Shown here piece after piece: positions 42,763 to 51,961 of a stretch of DNA of 64,000 bases (position 1 is its first letter; every line of letters begins with the position of its first letter). The position numbers and the translations under genes are program-made. The DNA comes from Paenibacillus sp. FSL K6-1096 (GTDB lineage Bacteria; Bacillota; Bacilli; Paenibacillales; Paenibacillaceae), in NCBI RefSeq assembly GCF_037977055.1, contig NZ_CP150274.1:1674001-1738000 (forward strand). Reading direction: 5' to 3'. The notes under the pieces were generated by a model that saw only the letters and a program-made list of their open reading frames with translations, was not told where the DNA came from and did not search any database.

Positions 42763-44355
42763 TTATTTCTGCTCGCTGTAAGCCGCCTTGCGTTCATCGA
42801 GAATCGCCTGTCCGCCGCTGGACATATAGTCCTTCATCATACTCTCATAGGTGGCATCGAATTCGCCCGGGGACACCATGATCGATTTCACCATGAGCTG
42901 CTTCACCTTCTCAGCCAAGGTCGTGCCGTATTTGCTCTCCGCCTCAATCGGACGGCTGGTGTACACTTGCTCAATCGGATTCGTGTTTGAAATGTCCAGC
43001 GCCTTGGCAACGATCTCCTGGTACTTGGTGCGGAAGCTTTTCACGAAGGCTTCATTATTCTTCTCCTGGCTCTCAAAAATCCGTCCGTTAGCGATAATCC
43101 CGATATCCCCGCCGCCCATCAGCTTGTTGGCAGACTCCTCGGACATATCCGGAATGGATACTGGCACGCCATCCTCCAGCTTATAATGCTCTCCTTCAAT
43201 CCCGTTCTGGATATATTGCAGATGATCCTCAGAAGCCATCCAGTCGAGATACTTCACTGCCTCCACCGCATGCTTGCTGGACTTCGGAATCATGATGTAC
43301 ATACCGTTCGGAGCGGATACCGGCTTGGCCGTCTTGCCCTCGCTGTTCGTGTACGGGTCAATGGCGGTCAGCACTGCATTCGGATTATTCTTCGACAGAA
43401 TGTCGTAGGTTCCGTCAGGATAGAAGATCGCGTCATTGTCATCACTGAAGGCTCCTACAAGCCCGTTCCCGATATTCTGGGTAAGGGTCTCTTTATTCTC
43501 ATCCAGGGCAAAATCCTTGCTGATCAGCCCTTCGTTATACAGCTTGTTCAGATATTGAATCGCATCCTTGAAGCCGGGCAGCAGCACCGGGTAATCGCGG
43601 GAGCTGAGGTTCTGCGTCAGCTCGAAGCGCTCCTGCTCGGAGACCGGCTTGATGAACGACCAGACCAGCGAATCATATTGCGCCGCAGCAATCGTCATGC
43701 CCAGCGGAATCACCTTGCCGCCGGTTCCGCCCGGGTCTTTTGTCTTGAAGGCGGTCAGTGTATTGTACAGCTCCTCCGTGGTTGCCGGAACCGGCAGCCC
43801 CAGCTTATCCAGCCAGTCCTGGCGGATGAAGGAAGCGTATTTGCCTACTGTAGAACGTTTCGCCGGGATGCTGAACTGGACGCCGTCATATTGGCCGTAG
43901 CGCAGCGTATCCTCACCAAGGAACTTGGTCAAGTTCTGCCCGTATTCCTGCAGCAGCGGGGTCAGATCGGTCAGTCCGCCCTGCTCGGCATATTTGTTGA
44001 AGGTCCCGGAATCATAGGTGAAGACGATATCAGGGACATCGGTTCCGCTGGCCATCAGCACATTCAGCTTGGTGACTTCTTCCGAACGGGGGATAGGGAC
44101 AAATTCCACATTGATATTGTTGGCCTTGCCGAAGTTCTCTTTCACATAATTGGTCAAAAAGTTGTCCGAGGCGGTCAGACCCGCCGGAGCATTGCCGCGG
44201 TCAAAAATTTCGATCTTCAGACTGCCGGCTTTCTCTGTGCCGCCGCTGTTGCCTGCGGCAGAATTCTCCGATGAACATGCGGACAATACAATGGAAGATA
44301 CAAGAACTGTCGAGAGACCAAGCGCCACTTTTCTTTTACCGTTGCCAATTGTCAT
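42763..44355 (-). CDS. Solute-binding lipoprotein, LplA type
   Basis: 530 residues. Signal KRKVALGLSTVLVSSIVLSAC with a lipobox, a Ser/Asn/Gly linker, then an LplA-like domain (LKIEIFDRGNAPAGLTASDN). ATG at 44355 is preferred over an in-frame GTG at 44367, although the ribosome site (AGGTGAT) is only moderate. First gene of a lipoprotein-LplB-YtcP-CAZyme-GH95 operon. The membrane AraC regulator encoded upstream is its likely activator. Confidence 0.88.
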   Translation of the reverse strand: MTIGNGKRKVALGLSTVLVSSIVLSACSSENSAAGNSGGTEKAGSLKIEIFDRGNAPAGLTASDNFLTNYVKENFGKANNINVEFVPIPRSEEVTKLNVLMASGTDVPDIVFTYDSGTFNKYAEQGGLTDLTPLLQEYGQNLTKFLGEDTLRYGQYDGVQFSIPAKRSTVGKYASFIRQDWLDKLGLPVPATTEELYNTLTAFKTKDPGGTGGKVIPLGMTIAAAQYDSLVWSFIKPVSEQERFELTQNLSSRDYPVLLPGFKDAIQYLNKLYNEGLISKDFALDENKETLTQNIGNGLVGAFSDDNDAIFYPDGTYDILSKNNPNAVLTAIDPYTNSEGKTAKPVSAPNGMYIMIPKSSKHAVEAVKYLDWMASEDHLQYIQNGIEGEHYKLEDGVPVSIPDMSEESANKLMGGGDIGIIANGRIFESQEKNNEAFVKSFRTKYQEIVAKALDISNTNPIEQVYTSRPIEAESKYGTTLAEKVKQLMVKSIMVSPGEFDATYESMMKDYMSSGGQAILDERKAAYSEQK

Positions 44356-44678
44356 ATTTCCTATCACCTATCCCTTTCGAATTGTATTTCAATCAGCCCG
44401 CTGTCTCTACGTTACGTTTCAGGCTTGACCATGTGATGAATTATTACACTGAACGATTAATTGTACAATATACATGTTTCCTGTCGTTTTTTCATGAAAA
44501 ACCAGCAATAACGCAGCATTTTTCATTGTAAATATACAATTATCGCAAAGGTTTATCGACGAAAATGATTGTAAAGGCAGATATATATCACACATATATA
44601 ACATGTATTGTCGTTTATATCAGAAGAACACCAAAAAAAAGCGCAAACCCGGATTCTCCCTCCAGGCTTACGCGGTAC
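44356..44678. other. AT-rich regulatory gap with a direct repeat
   Basis: No gene is seen in 323 bp. Two similar blocks, ACATGTTTCCTGTCGTTT (44472-44489) and ACATGTATTGTCGTTT (44601-44616), are direct repeats 129 bp apart. Near-palindromes TTGTACAA (44461-44468 region) and TTGTAAATATACAA lie between them. These are candidate binding sites for the adjacent AraC-type regulator upstream of the transporter operon. Confidence 0.4.
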
Positions 44679-46928
44679 TTATTCATTGTTCTGGAGCCTC
44701 AGCTTGCGGTAATCCCCCGGCGTCATTCCTGTAATGCGTTTGAAGACCCGCCCGAAGGTGATGGAATTAGCATATCCAATCTGCAGCGCGATATCCTGAA
44801 TACTGTCTGAGGTATTCTCCAGCAGTTCCTTAGCCTTCCCTAGCCGCAGCTCGGCGAGGAAGTCCACAAACTTCATGTTGAACTCTTCCTTGAACAGATA
44901 GCTCGCATATTTGGCAGAGATCTGGAACCGGTCGCTCAGATGGTTCAGGGACAGGTCCGGGTTGGCATAATGATCTTCAATGTAATGCTTAACCTCCGTA
45001 ATCATGACACGGTGGCTCTTCAGCTCATTGGCTGATACATAGACATGGTAGGTTTCATTCAGCCAGTCCGTTAAAATCTCCCTGATCTCTTCCAGATCGG
45101 TGCTGCTGCGGATGCGTTCCTTCATGCCCCCGGTCCATGCGGCGGCAAGCTGCCGGTCAAGCGTCTCCGATAATCCCTTCAGCTCCTGCTCCAGGGCCTG
45201 AAGCAGGACCTCCAGCAGCATATAGATTTCTTCATCCTTCAGGCGGTCCTGACGGAATGATTCGAAGATCTCCTCCAGCCTCATGCGCCAGTTCTCACCG
45301 GATAGCCGGAATTCCCGGACCAGCTGCGTGAAGCTGCCGAAGTACTTATAGCTCTTCAGCCCGGATTCCTCCTGCCGGTCTGCGTGGGCCGCCGCCACCC
45401 CCGTGCCCAGCGAGAGCCGGTGGCTCAGCACTTCAGCCGCTGCCGTATAGGAATGCCGGATCTCCTGCCAGTTCGTCACCGCCGGGCCAATCCCGAAGGT
45501 CAGCGAGAGCCGCAGATTGTCCATAATCCAGCTATGGCAGCCCTTGGCCAGCTCCAGCAGAGTATCCGGGTTATTCTCTCCCGGGGGCTGCCGCAGGCCG
45601 ATAATGATTCCGAGCCGCTGGCCGCTGATCCACTCGGACCAGGCCTGAAGCTGTTGACCGGCCATCAGGTCGCCCATCACATTGGTAAGTGCGAACTTCA
45701 GCAGATTCTGATCCTGCACCGGCAGCGAATGCCAGTCCTTCTCCCGGTTCAGCTCTGCTGTCATGACCACGAAGGCTGCGAAGTCCCGTGTGCCCTCGAA
45801 GGGGTCCACCGCATCCAGCCGCTCCTCAGCATCCTCCAGCCGCTCACCGCCCAGAAAGTCCATGAACAGCTCCCGGCGCTGAATGACCAGATTCTCATAA
45901 CGCTCCCGCTCATAGTCGGTCGTGACCTGAACCAGCCTGTCCAGTGCATGATGCATCAGCGCCAGCTCATCCGAAGCTGCAGCCGGGGCTGCATCAGCCT
46001 TCCGGGCCTCCGGCTGCAGAGACTGAATCCGCACCATCAGCTGATGGATCGGCCTGTAATTCCGCCGGGTGATATAGATGATATAGAACACGCCCAGCGC
46101 AATCGTGGCCAGTCCGATCACGAACCAGACATAAGAGATCACCGAGATCCAGTCGAATAAACGTCCGGCTTGAAGACCGCTCTCGAAGGTCCAGCCAAGA
46201 TCCTTCGCTTCAATCGTAGACAGCGTTCTATTCTTCCCGCCGTCCTGGGCCGGCGAGGAATCGTAGATCGGGTTGCCTGCGGCATCTCTGATGCGCAGGA
46301 AGGACAGGTCTTCATTGGTCAGGCTCTCCACCAGCCGTTCCAGCCGGTATACGCTGACATTGATTACAATATAGCCTTCGGAGCCCCAGGGAATCGGAAG
46401 CCTGCCGGCCATGCTGATGACCGGACGCAGCTCGCCGGAGTTCCTGGGCTGAACCTTCCGCACTGTGCTCCAGCCGTTTGTCTCCTTGCCCGTGGAGAGG
46501 CGGTTCAGGTACTCCGCCTCACCGGACTGCTCCAGATTCACATATCCGCTCTGACCGAGGATCTGCTTGTCCTTGCTGCGATAGACATAGATGGAATCGA
46601 TGAGGCTGAAGCGCTCAGAGAGCCGGTTCATGCTCTGCACAATCTCGTAGGAGCCGCTGACCGGCGAAGCGCCGCCGGAGGGTGCGTCCAGGTAATCGTT
46701 ATAGGAATAGTTGCTCCCGATCTCCTGCAGCACCCCCAGCTCGATATCGCCAAGCGTCCGCTCCACCGTATCGGCAATGTAGCTGGTCGAGATATAATTG
46801 GCCTTCCGGGTCTCGCTGCGCGACAGCTCAGTCACAATCATGAAGGCCAGGAAGATCAGCACGGTTACTACCAGCAGAAAGACAGGGAAGTATGAAAATA
46901 GCATCCGACTATACCAACTGCGTTTCAT
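44679..46928 (-). CDS. Membrane-bound AraC-family sensor regulator
   Basis: 749 residues. A membrane span (about 10-32) leads to an extracellular region of about 230 residues, then a second span (about 265-290, VWFVIGLATIALGVFYIIYI), a cytoplasmic GGDEF-free middle region and an AraC helix-turn-helix pair (about 655-749; SLNHLSDRFQISAKYASYLF and IQDIALQIGYANSITFGRVF). Such one-component regulators sense an extracellular sugar and bind DNA from the membrane. ATG at 46928 has AAGGAGGGGG upstream. It lies upstream of the transporter/GH95 operon, its likely target. Confidence 0.85.
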   Translation of the reverse strand: MKRSWYSRMLFSYFPVFLLVVTVLIFLAFMIVTELSRSETRKANYISTSYIADTVERTLGDIELGVLQEIGSNYSYNDYLDAPSGGASPVSGSYEIVQSMNRLSERFSLIDSIYVYRSKDKQILGQSGYVNLEQSGEAEYLNRLSTGKETNGWSTVRKVQPRNSGELRPVISMAGRLPIPWGSEGYIVINVSVYRLERLVESLTNEDLSFLRIRDAAGNPIYDSSPAQDGGKNRTLSTIEAKDLGWTFESGLQAGRLFDWISVISYVWFVIGLATIALGVFYIIYITRRNYRPIHQLMVRIQSLQPEARKADAAPAAASDELALMHHALDRLVQVTTDYERERYENLVIQRRELFMDFLGGERLEDAEERLDAVDPFEGTRDFAAFVVMTAELNREKDWHSLPVQDQNLLKFALTNVMGDLMAGQQLQAWSEWISGQRLGIIIGLRQPPGENNPDTLLELAKGCHSWIMDNLRLSLTFGIGPAVTNWQEIRHSYTAAAEVLSHRLSLGTGVAAAHADRQEESGLKSYKYFGSFTQLVREFRLSGENWRMRLEEIFESFRQDRLKDEEIYMLLEVLLQALEQELKGLSETLDRQLAAAWTGGMKERIRSSTDLEEIREILTDWLNETYHVYVSANELKSHRVMITEVKHYIEDHYANPDLSLNHLSDRFQISAKYASYLFKEEFNMKFVDFLAELRLGKAKELLENTSDSIQDIALQIGYANSITFGRVFKRITGMTPGDYRKLRLQNNE

Positions 46929-46946
46929 CAATCTTCCCCCTCCTTC

Positions 46947-48149
46947 TTATGAATGCTGCTGCGGCGCGCGCGAGGCCGACTTGACCCGGTACAGCAGCAC
47001 TGCGCCCAGCGCAGCACTGACGGTACACGAGAAATACATCAGCCGCGGTCCGCCGGTATCCAGCAGATAGCCGTTCAGCAGATTCCCGGCCATGCCGCCG
47101 AGACCTACGAACACCATATTGAACAGGCTCTGTCCTGTGGCCTGCAGCTCTTTGCCGGTGATGGAGGCCACATACTCCACGGCGGCGATATAGAAGAAGC
47201 CGAACGACAGGCCGTGCAGCGTCTGGACTCCTATCATAACAGCCGGAACGGGAATGAGCCACTGGATGGCCCAGCGGAGCATGTAAGCTATGGAGGCGAG
47301 CATCAGTGTTTTCTCATAGCCGTATTTGCTGAGAACCTTGGAGGCAACGAGCATAGCCGGGACGCTGGTGATCGAAGCGATCAGGAGCGCAATCCCGGAC
47401 CAGGCGAAGCTGCCGCCCGCCATCTGGAACGTCAGAACAAAAAAGGAGTTGAACGCCGTCAGCGTCTGATTCACCAGGAAGCAGCCGGCCAGAAAGAGCA
47501 GGAAGACCCGGTTACCCAGCAGCCGCCGGATGCCGCTGGTGAAGGTGACATTGTTCGTCCGCCGCTCCACATTCACCGGAATCGTGATGACCAGCATCAG
47601 AGCCAGCAGATTGAAGAGCAGGAACGGAATCCACAGCTCCGTAACCCCCAGCCAGTTCAGATATAATCCGCCAAGGTATCCGCCGAGCGCCGTCCCGATA
47701 CTGCCGAACAGGCGGATCGTCCCGAAGGAGGTGCCTGCGGCAGTAGCCGCACTGACAGCATAGGAATCGGCAATCGGCGTCTGTGTACTCTGAAAAATCG
47801 TATATATACTATATACCATAACGATAACTGCAAGCCATTTGACATTGTACAGATAGACTATCGTTCCCGGAACAACCAGGGTGAGCATCAGCACCAGCCT
47901 TGTCCGCTGATAGCGGTCCACCAGAATCCCCCACAAAGGCTGAAACAGAATCGCAAGCAAGGTGCCGAAGGCCATCATCGTTCCGATGTTCCGGCTGGTC
48001 ATCCCCTGATGCACCAGAAGAGAGGTGACGTAAGGGTTGAAGCTGCCTCCCGCCAGGCCCGTGAACAGATAGAGCCCGCGCATTTTCAGGAGTGTGCTGC
48101 TTTCCTTGCTGCTTACATTGAATCTCATTATGCTTGTTCCGCGTTTCAT
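46947..48149 (-). CDS. MFS transporter, LacY-like sugar:proton symporter branch
   Basis: 400 residues, about twelve spans. It starts LYLFTGLAGGSFNPYVTSLL and has the MFS loop GILVDRYQRTRLV after helix 2 and FGTIRLFGSIGTALGGYLGG in helix 5, as in the MFS_1-like (LacY/HcaT) branch. ATG at 48149 is chosen because GAGGGA lies about 6 nt upstream; a longer frame would overlap the kinase gene. It is 10 bp after the ROK kinase gene, so it probably imports the sugar that the kinase phosphorylates. Substrate unknown. Confidence 0.75.
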   Translation of the reverse strand: MKRGTSIMRFNVSSKESSTLLKMRGLYLFTGLAGGSFNPYVTSLLVHQGMTSRNIGTMMAFGTLLAILFQPLWGILVDRYQRTRLVLMLTLVVPGTIVYLYNVKWLAVIVMVYSIYTIFQSTQTPIADSYAVSAATAAGTSFGTIRLFGSIGTALGGYLGGLYLNWLGVTELWIPFLLFNLLALMLVITIPVNVERRTNNVTFTSGIRRLLGNRVFLLFLAGCFLVNQTLTAFNSFFVLTFQMAGGSFAWSGIALLIASITSVPAMLVASKVLSKYGYEKTLMLASIAYMLRWAIQWLIPVPAVMIGVQTLHGLSFGFFYIAAVEYVASITGKELQATGQSLFNMVFVGLGGMAGNLLNGYLLDTGGPRLMYFSCTVSAALGAVLLYRVKSASRAPQQHS

Positions 48150-48159
48150 GTTCAATCCC

Positions 48160-49143
48160 TCAATTCTTTCCTGTGCCGGCGGCCAGCCTGCTTCTTGCAG
48201 CACCGGCGGCGCCGAGTGCCCCGGCCTGATTACCAAGCACCGCCTGCCGGAGCGTCAGCTCCTGCCGGGGAGCATAACGATAGACCCGCCTTGCAATCTC
48301 CTGCACGTAGCCCGGATTCTTCTCCACGACTCCGCCGCCGAGCACGACCAGCTCCAGATCAAGGGTGAGCGCGATGTTCTTCACTGCCGCCGCCAGCTGC
48401 TCATAGGCCCGGTCCAGCAGCGCAGTTGCCGTTTCATCCCCTCTGTGCGCGGCAGTGAATACATGCTCTGCTCGGATCGGCCCGCCCTGTGCCAGTTCGC
48501 GGATCAGCGAGGGACGGCTGTGCTTGTGCAGCTCGGCTGCGGCCTTGACCCCGATCCCCGTGCCGGATACCTCCATCTCCAGCGGTCCGAATTCACTGTA
48601 ATCCGCAGCGGATTTGGCGCTAACGGCCCCGGGCTCCACGATCAGATAGCCGATCTCCCCGGCAGCGTATCCGGCACCCCGGTACAGCCGCCCGTTCAGG
48701 AACAAGGCGCTGCCCACTCCCGTGCCCACTGTGATCATAATGAAATGCTCTGCACCCGCAGCCGCTCCGGCGTAATATTCCCCGAGCGCCGCCATATTCA
48801 CATCATTGTCGAGCACAACCAGCCCCCGGTAATAGGAGGCGATAATCGGACGGATATCGGTGTCCGGCGGCCAGTTCAGGGCCGGAGCATTCGTGAGCGT
48901 CCCGGTCTGCTCATTCATAACGCCCGGGAATCCGATGCCCACCCCCTGAAGGGAGGACAGTCCGCCTCCGTTACGCTGGCAGAGCTGCTCCAGCTCAGCG
49001 AATAACCAGCGGAAGAACTCCTCCGGGTCCCGGCTCAGCCGGGTCTCCAGCTTATGCTGCACCAGGACAGCTCCTGCCTCATCGGTCAGGCAGATCAGGG
49101 TTTTGGTTCCGCCGACATCAATTCCGGCACTATACATTTCCAT
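48160..49143 (-). CDS. ROK-family sugar kinase lacking the zinc motif
   Basis: 327 residues. Phosphate loop SAGIDVGGTKTLICL at 5-19, catalytic Asp in VVLDNDVNMAALGEY and ATP loop ITVGTGVGSALFLNG. The usual ROK zinc site (His, then CxCGxxGCxE) is absent: GEIGYLIVEP is followed by AKSAADYSEFGPLEMEVSG with no Cys. Glucokinase-like ROK enzymes without this motif are known but uncommon; activity on glucose, mannose or fructose is plausible. It sits between a ROK repressor gene and an MFS transporter gene on one strand. Confidence 0.82.
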   Translation of the reverse strand: MEMYSAGIDVGGTKTLICLTDEAGAVLVQHKLETRLSRDPEEFFRWLFAELEQLCQRNGGGLSSLQGVGIGFPGVMNEQTGTLTNAPALNWPPDTDIRPIIASYYRGLVVLDNDVNMAALGEYYAGAAAGAEHFIMITVGTGVGSALFLNGRLYRGAGYAAGEIGYLIVEPGAVSAKSAADYSEFGPLEMEVSGTGIGVKAAAELHKHSRPSLIRELAQGGPIRAEHVFTAAHRGDETATALLDRAYEQLAAAVKNIALTLDLELVVLGGGVVEKNPGYVQEIARRVYRYAPRQELTLRQAVLGNQAGALGAAGAARSRLAAGTGKN

Positions 49144-49183
49144 TCCGCATTCACCCGCATTCTAGTAGATTCTGAATTCGTGT

Positions 49184-50368
49184 TCATTGTTCACGCATGT
49201 CCCGCAGATGGCGGAACGCAGACTGCACCGCAATCTGCACCGCCCCAAGGACAACATCCCTGTCACCGTTGCCGGAAGCGGCCAGCCTCGGCTTCCGCTG
49301 AAGCCCGCTCAGCCGGGCTTCCAGCCTGGGCAACAGCACATCCCCGTGACGGCCAAGCTCTCCTCCAAGGATGATCGTCCCGGGAGCCATCACCGCGCAG
49401 ATACTGCCGACCGCTTCGGCAAGCAGGCTGCAATAGGCATCGATGACTGCCAGGGCCAGCGGCTCCCCTTGGCGTACATTCCCGATGAGCTGCTCTGCCG
49501 TAATTGCCGTTTCCGCCAGCCTTGTTTCTGCCGGGTTGCCGTGCTCCCCGGCCTTCTGTGCAGCCAGCCGCAGCAATCCGTCTGCGGACAGCACCTCCTC
49601 CAGCCTGCCTGCGCTCAGCATCAGGTTCGCGAGCTCACCCGCACCGCCGCCATAGCCCCGGTAGATCTCGCCTTGGATAATCAGGCCGCCCCCGGTTCCC
49701 TCCCCAATGGAGAAGTACAGCAGGGATTGGCCCGCCGCTGCGCCGGAGCCGCTATACTCCGCCATGGCGGCGAGATTGACATCGTTCTCCGTCACGACCG
49801 GCACAGGGAAAAGCTCCGCCAGAGCAGCCTTGCTTAGCGCTGCCTCGCATCCCTGCAGCGGCGCTACAAGGTCAGACACTGTGCCGTCTGCCGGGTCGAC
49901 CACGCCGGGAATTCCGAAGGCTGCCGCCCGGATCTTGTCCCAGCCCTGTCCGGCTGCGGCAAGCAATCCGTCCAGCGCCTGCACCAGGTAATCCTGAAGC
50001 GCGGTCCCGGTTGCAACGTTCTCCGGCAGCGGAAGCTGTTGAACATGCACTACCCCGCCGCTCATATCTGCCAGCGCCAGTCTCATGCGGCTGCCCCCCA
50101 GCTCCGCGCCTATGATATAGAAGCAAGTCGGGTTGAATTCCAGCAGCGTTGCCTTGCGGCCTTGAGCGTTCTCCGCCCTGCCGGTCTCCCGGACCAGCCC
50201 GCGTTCGATCAGCTGGCCAATCGCCGAAGAGACGGTAGGCTTGCTCAGGCCGGTATGGCGGCTAAGATCCGCCCTGGATTGCGGGCCGCCGGATATGATT
50301 TTGTCCAGAATCAGATATTCATTCAGATTACGCATGGCCTGGGGCGTCCCGGCCGTCTGCATCCTCAT
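49184..50368 (-). CDS. ROK-family transcriptional repressor (XylR/NagC-like)
   Basis: 394 residues. A winged-helix DNA-binding domain (QSRADLSRHTGLSKPTVSSAIGQLIERGLV, about 25-60) is followed by a ROK sugar-sensing domain (FYIIGAELGGSRMRLAL and FSIGEGTGGGLIIQGEIYRG). Its zinc motif is also missing: GELANLML runs directly to GRLEEVLSADG. It likely represses the kinase-transporter genes downstream and itself, with the kinase substrate as inducer. ACGGAG lies 8 nt upstream of the ATG. Confidence 0.87.
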   Translation of the reverse strand: MRMQTAGTPQAMRNLNEYLILDKIISGGPQSRADLSRHTGLSKPTVSSAIGQLIERGLVRETGRAENAQGRKATLLEFNPTCFYIIGAELGGSRMRLALADMSGGVVHVQQLPLPENVATGTALQDYLVQALDGLLAAAGQGWDKIRAAAFGIPGVVDPADGTVSDLVAPLQGCEAALSKAALAELFPVPVVTENDVNLAAMAEYSGSGAAAGQSLLYFSIGEGTGGGLIIQGEIYRGYGGGAGELANLMLSAGRLEEVLSADGLLRLAAQKAGEHGNPAETRLAETAITAEQLIGNVRQGEPLALAVIDAYCSLLAEAVGSICAVMAPGTIILGGELGRHGDVLLPRLEARLSGLQRKPRLAASGNGDRDVVLGAVQIAVQSAFRHLRDMREQ

Positions 50369-50397
50369 GACTCATACTCCGTTCTATTTTCTATATT

Positions 50398-50420
50398 GTT
50401 AATTAACTTTACTAACTTAA
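50398..50420 (-). promoter_or_regulatory. Candidate ROK-repressor operator
   Basis: A perfect 10-bp palindrome GTTAATTAAC (50398-50407), followed by ACTTTACTAACTTAA, lies 30-50 bp upstream of the repressor start in an AT-rich stretch. The pattern resembles TTAGT/ACTAA-type ROK sites. Inference from position and symmetry. Confidence 0.35.
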
Positions 50421-50508
50421 TATACCTGCTTCCGCTTGATATTGTCCAGAGTTTATTCTCATACAGATTGATGCCATCCGGCTGCCATCCTATTCGTTTC
50501 AAGCCGCA

Positions 50509-50560
50509 CAAAAATCCCGATCCTCCAAGCGAACCGGGAGAACCGGGAACAACATCGGGC
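50509..50560 (-). terminator. Rho-independent terminator of the acetyltransferase gene
   Basis: On the minus strand CCCGAT pairs with ATCGGG across a loop holding a further small stem, followed by ATTTTTG. It starts 7 bp past the stop codon. Confidence 0.5.
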
Positions 50561-50566
50561 AATTCG

Positions 50567-51178
50567 CTAATCCAGCAGCTTCTCCATATGCAGCACTTTA
50601 GTGAAACCGGCATGAGCCGAGAACAGCCGGGTATTCTGCACCTTGAAGGTTCTGAAGCCCACCCGCTCATACAGCTTCTTCGCCAGCGGATTCGTATCGA
50701 CAACCTCCAGCAGCACCTTGCGGCGGTCCGCCTCCTTGGACCACGCGAAGACAGCCTCCAGCAGCCGGGTGCCGATGCCGAGGCCTCTCGCTTCGGCGGA
50801 CACTACAAGCGGATCGATATGCACAGAGCTCGGAGGAGTGCTGCCATGGAGCAGGCGGAAGATGCCGTAGGCAGCATAACGCCAAGCGCCGCCGGGCACA
50901 CCGAAGGTCTGCCTGAGCGCACGGTAACTCAGCGCCATGAAGAAGCCGTCTCCCGTCTCCAGACCGGCAAAGCCAACAACTTTCCCCTCATACACTGCAT
51001 ACAGAGCGTTCTCATAACGCAGGCAGCGGCTCAGCACCTTCACAATATCCTGCTCTTTACGGGAGAAGATCCATATCCCATTGAATTTCAAGACAAACGC
51101 CTGATAAAATAGCCTGGCGACCTCAAGTTTCTGTTCTTCATCCAGCCGGCTCACAATCTCTACTTGCAGCGTTGACAT
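50567..51178 (-). CDS. GNAT-family N-acetyltransferase
   Basis: 203 residues, cytoplasmic. The acetyl-CoA pyrophosphate loop is clear (SAEARGLGIGTRLLEAVFAW, about 128-147), followed by LLEVVDTNPLAKKLYERVGFR, the final GNAT strand-helix. The acceptor is unknown. AAGGGGGAT lies upstream of the ATG. It follows the TetR gene by 51 bp and is likely in its operon, so a detoxification or antibiotic-modification role is possible but unproven. Confidence 0.85.
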   Translation of the reverse strand: MSTLQVEIVSRLDEEQKLEVARLFYQAFVLKFNGIWIFSRKEQDIVKVLSRCLRYENALYAVYEGKVVGFAGLETGDGFFMALSYRALRQTFGVPGGAWRYAAYGIFRLLHGSTPPSSVHIDPLVVSAEARGLGIGTRLLEAVFAWSKEADRRKVLLEVVDTNPLAKKLYERVGFRTFKVQNTRLFSAHAGFTKVLHMEKLLD

Positions 51179-51229
51179 ACCGCATCCCCCTTCTGGTCCT
51201 GCTTCAGATTCTGCCCGTTCTCTTTGCGG

Positions 51230-51814
51230 TTACCCGCCATCTCTCTGTCCTGTGCCGCTGCCGAAGCCCTGGATGACTGTAGTGACGAGCAGCTGCGGAG
51301 CGTCGTTCTTCGCCAGATTCCCCTTCTGGATCTCCTGCCAGGCAACGAACAACAGATTATACATGACCGTTATGATCCAGTGGGCAGGCATTCCCGCATT
51401 CAGCAGACCGCGTGCCTGCCAGCCCTCCACGGCTTCCCGCAGCGGCTGCTTAATCCGCGCTTCCTCGGCTACAATATGCGGATTCTCATCCACGGAGGCT
51501 GCATAACTGAGAAAAAACACCTTGCTGCCCAAAGGAATCAGCACCTCGAACACTTCCGTAAGGAACCGGAGCATATCGTGCTCCTCTACGGTAACTCCCC
51601 CCAGCGCTTCCTCCACCAGTCCGATCGCATTCAGCGCCAGCGCATCCAGCAGCAGCTCCCTGGTGGAGAAATAGCGGTGCAGCGTCGCAATGCCGATCCG
51701 TGCATGATCTGCTATCTCCTGCAGCGTAGCCGTCTGCTTGAGCGCCAGCAGCTCCGTGGCTGCATCCAGAATGGCCTTGCGTTTGTTATCTTTGACACTG
51801 GTTTTCATGGACAT
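51230..51814 (-). CDS. TetR-family transcriptional regulator
   Basis: 194 residues. The N-terminal helix-turn-helix (ATLQEIADHARIGIATLHRYFSTRELLLDAL, about 29-59) is typical; the C-terminal ligand domain is helical and unassigned. ATG at 51814 has GAGGCAGG upstream, and a second ATG two codons on is possible. It is first gene before the acetyltransferase, and two direct repeats in its promoter region are candidate operator half-sites for autoregulation. Confidence 0.88.
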   Translation of the reverse strand: MSMKTSVKDNKRKAILDAATELLALKQTATLQEIADHARIGIATLHRYFSTRELLLDALALNAIGLVEEALGGVTVEEHDMLRFLTEVFEVLIPLGSKVFFLSYAASVDENPHIVAEEARIKQPLREAVEGWQARGLLNAGMPAHWIITVMYNLLFVAWQEIQKGNLAKNDAPQLLVTTVIQGFGSGTGQRDGG

Positions 51815-51854
51815 CTGCCTGCCTCTGTTGTAGGATGAGTGATATCTTTGTTAA

Positions 51855-51885
51855 TATAATGATATTTAAGTTTTTATAATGATAT
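51855..51885 (-). promoter_or_regulatory. Direct repeats in the TetR promoter
   Basis: TATAATGATAT occurs at 51855-51865 and again at 51875-51885, two helical turns apart, in an AT-rich leader. It is a possible operator for the TetR protein or part of overlapping promoters. Confidence 0.35.
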
Positions 51886-51961
51886 GTTTATCTATCATTT
51901 TAGCTTATTTTATACCAGATGATTGGTGGGTGTCAAACTTCCAATGCACCTTGTCGGAAGG

